Below are positions 14,554 through 15,624 of a stretch of 15,624 bases of DNA, piece after piece (the first letter of the stretch is position 1; every line of letters starts with the position of its first letter). Source of the DNA: Chloroflexota bacterium (GTDB taxonomy: Bacteria > Chloroflexota > Limnocylindria > Limnocylindrales > CSP1-4); the NCBI GenBank assembly GCA_021785115.1, contig JAJYGO010000372.1, forward strand, positions 1-15,624, in the 5' to 3' direction. Position numbers and translations under genes: made by a program. Below the pieces are notes generated by a model that did not search any database, was not told the origin of the DNA, and saw nothing but the letters and a program-made list of their open reading frames with translations.

Positions 14554-15624
14554 ATGGCGGATCCGATCTTCGAGCGATACAAGGAGGCGCTGAGGGCCGG
14601 CCACGTGGCCGCGCTGCGAGGCCGCCTGGACGACGCGCTGGTGCAGTACCGCGCCGCGGCGGCGATCGCTCCCGAGCGCCCGCTCCCTCACGTGGGCATC
14701 GCCGACGTGCTGCTGCGGATGGGGCGCCACCAGGAGGCGCTCGCCGCATGCGAGGCGGCGCTGACGCGCGGGCCCGGGGACGCCGGCGCCCTCGAGCTCG
14801 AGGCCCGGATCCACGAGGCGGCCGGGGACTCCGGTGCTGCTGCCGCAACCCTCGACCGGCTCGCCGGCCTGCTGACGGACGCCGATCGTCCCGACGCGGC
14901 GCTCGCCGCCGCCACGCGGGCGCGCGATCTTGCGTCGAGCCCGGAACGGGTTCGCCGCGTCGAGGACCTGGAACGAGCATGGCTCGCCTCCGGGGGAACG
15001 CTCCCGCTGGCGACGCTCGGCACGGTGTCAGCCTCGGTGGCGACAGGGCCGGCCGCGGCTGTGGCGACAGGGCCGGCCGCGGCACCTGCCCCCGGTGCCA
15101 GCCCGGTGCCGGAGGCCCTGCCGGTGCCAGCGGACGGGACCGTGGCGGCGCGGGTCGAGCCGGAGGAGGCGCCCACGCCGGAGGCGATCGTGCCCGAGGC
15201 CGCCGAGGCGGCGGAGACCCCTGGGGCCTCGGAGGCTCCCGAGGCGGTCGGGATCCCGGAAGTGGCCCGCGAGCCGGCCAGCGACGGTTCGGCGGCTGCG
15301 GTGCACACACCGGAGGCGCTCGAGGTTGCTGCCGAGCCCGAGCGGCCCGCCGAGGTCGAGCCGGGAGCGTCGGCCGAGGTCGAGCCGGGAGCGTCGGCCG
15401 AGCCCGAGGCGGGAGCGTCGGCGGGGCTCGAGCCGGGAGCGTCGGCCGCGCACGAGCTGCCTGCCGAGCCGGGGATCCCAGCCGGGCCTGAGCCGCCTGC
15501 CGGGCCTGAGCCGCCTGCCGGGCCGGGGGTGGCGGCGGAGACCGGGGCCCCGGAGGCCATGCCCGGCCCCGACACGGAGGGTCGGCCGGCGGGCGCTGCC
15601 ACCCGTGCGGCCTCCGGTTCGAAC
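14554..15624 (+). CDS. TPR protein with Pro/Ala/Glu-rich repeat tail, 3' end missing
   Basis: This frame is open from the ATG at 14554 to the end of the window (357 codons, no stop), so only the N-terminal part is present. Residues about 9-125 form three to four tetratricopeptide repeats (for example GRLDDALVQYRAAAAIAPE and GRHQEALAACEAALTRGPGD), suggesting a protein-interaction scaffold. From about residue 155 the sequence is low complexity, rich in Ala, Pro, Glu and Gly, with tandem repeats, and is probably disordered. No signal peptide or membrane segment is visible in this part. There is no Shine-Dalgarno before the ATG; GTG 14536 and GTG 14605 are in-frame alternatives. It is not related to the ribosomal cluster by sequence, and its function is not known to me. 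Confidence 0.75.
   Translation, partial: MADPIFERYKEALRAGHVAALRGRLDDALVQYRAAAAIAPERPLPHVGIADVLLRMGRHQEALAACEAALTRGPGDAGALELEARIHEAAGDSGAAAATLDRLAGLLTDADRPDAALAAATRARDLASSPERVRRVEDLERAWLASGGTLPLATLGTVSASVATGPAAAVATGPAAAPAPGASPVPEALPVPADGTVAARVEPEEAPTPEAIVPEAAEAAETPGASEAPEAVGIPEVAREPASDGSAAAVHTPEALEVAAEPERPAEVEPGASAEVEPGASAEPEAGASAGLEPGASAAHELPAEPGIPAGPEPPAGPEPPAGPGVAAETGAPEAMPGPDTEGRPAGAATRAASGSN
15037..15084 (+). repeat. Two tandem 24-bp units in the TPR gene
   Basis: Two copies in frame (15037-15060 and 15061-15084) encode VATGPAAA twice (residues 162-177). They differ only at the last base (GCT against GCA). The near identity at the nucleotide level points to recent duplication. Confidence 0.85.
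15349..15444 (+). repeat. Four tandem 24-bp units in the TPR gene
   Basis: Four in-frame units start at 15349, 15373, 15397 and 15421. Units 1 and 2 are identical and encode AEVEPGAS; unit 3 encodes AEPEAGAS and unit 4 encodes AGLEPGAS. The last nine bases, GGAGCGTCG, are constant in all four. They cover residues 266-297 of the TPR protein. The array likely varies in copy number by replication slippage. Confidence 0.9.
15481..15516 (+). repeat. Two tandem 18-bp units in the TPR gene
   Basis: Two identical units (15481-15498 and 15499-15516) encode AGPEPP twice (residues 310-321), followed by a partial third unit, AGPG. They belong to the same low-complexity tail but are a different unit from the 24-bp repeats. 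Confidence 0.88.

Noticed and set aside
13784..15310. A 508-codon minus-strand frame opposite rplM, rpsI and the TPR gene.
   Set aside because: It is rich in Arg and Pro, without domains, and spans the terminator and intergenic repeats. Conserved proteins on the plus strand explain the region.
14508..15491. A 327-codon plus-strand frame overlapping the TPR gene.
   Set aside because: It is Arg/Gly-rich with no motif. The alternate frame from 14554 has recognisable TPRs and typical codon bias with G or C in third positions.
15349..15516. A CRISPR-like array.
   Set aside because: The units are directly adjacent with no spacers, are multiples of three, and keep an open frame; they are coding tandem repeats.
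14688..15602. A 304-codon minus-strand frame with Ala/Gly/Ser/Pro repeats opposite the TPR gene tail.
   Set aside because: The repeats are the mirror of the plus-strand tandem units. The plus frame has clear TPR motifs, which the minus frame lacks.
1..15624. tRNA, rRNA, insertion sequence, integrase or attachment site.
   Set aside because: No such feature was seen. The window is filled by housekeeping genes with consistent base composition and order, and there is no sign of an insertion.

Overview
The window is a dense, single-strand block of housekeeping genes from a GC-rich bacterium (I estimate close to 70% G+C). It is a merged S10 / spc / alpha ribosomal-protein cluster that runs from the last codons of rplB to rpsI, followed by the start of an unrelated TPR gene. 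The infA sequence, the zinc-site S14 and L36 proteins and the high GC fit Chloroflexota (Thermomicrobia- or Limnocylindria-like) best, with Actinomycetota as second choice. This placement is inference from family recall, not a computed phylogeny.

Layout (all on +): 1-5232 holds the end of S10 and the first part of spc: rplB (3' end), rpsS, rplV, rpsC, rplP, rpmC, rpsQ, rplN, rplX, rplE, rpsN, rpsH, rplF, rplR. Next, 5252-9455 holds rpsE, rpmD, rplO, secY, adk, map. A likely internal promoter sits across the map stop codon at about 9432-9461. It drives infA, rpmJ, rpsM, rpsK, rpsD, rpoA, rplQ, truA, rplM, rpsI (9534-14392). A stem-loop just after rpsI is the likely operon end. Then comes about 160 bp of non-coding DNA with a direct repeat, and an open reading frame that leaves the window at 15624. 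That frame encodes N-terminal TPRs and a long low-complexity Pro/Ala/Glu tail built from tandem repeats.

The genes work as one growth-linked unit: small- and large-subunit ribosomal proteins, initiation factor IF-1, the RNA polymerase alpha subunit, the SecY channel, adenylate kinase, methionine aminopeptidase and tRNA pseudouridine synthase. Stop and start codons overlap at many junctions (ATGA or GTGA at rpmC/rpsQ, rpsQ/rplN, rplX/rplE, rpmD/rplO, secY/adk, adk/map; longer overlaps at rplP/rpmC, rpsE/rpmD and truA/rplM), which suggests widespread translational coupling.

I do not see a novel defence, mobile or metabolic system. The points worth a second look are modest: an adenylate kinase LID site with Cys-Ser-Cys-Asp in place of the usual zinc ligands; Pro/Ala/acidic C-terminal tails on S17, L30, L15 and RpoA; four zinc-ribbon ribosomal proteins together; a promoter and leader hairpin before infA; a hairpin between rplF and rplR; and the repeat-rich TPR gene with no visible Shine-Dalgarno sequence.
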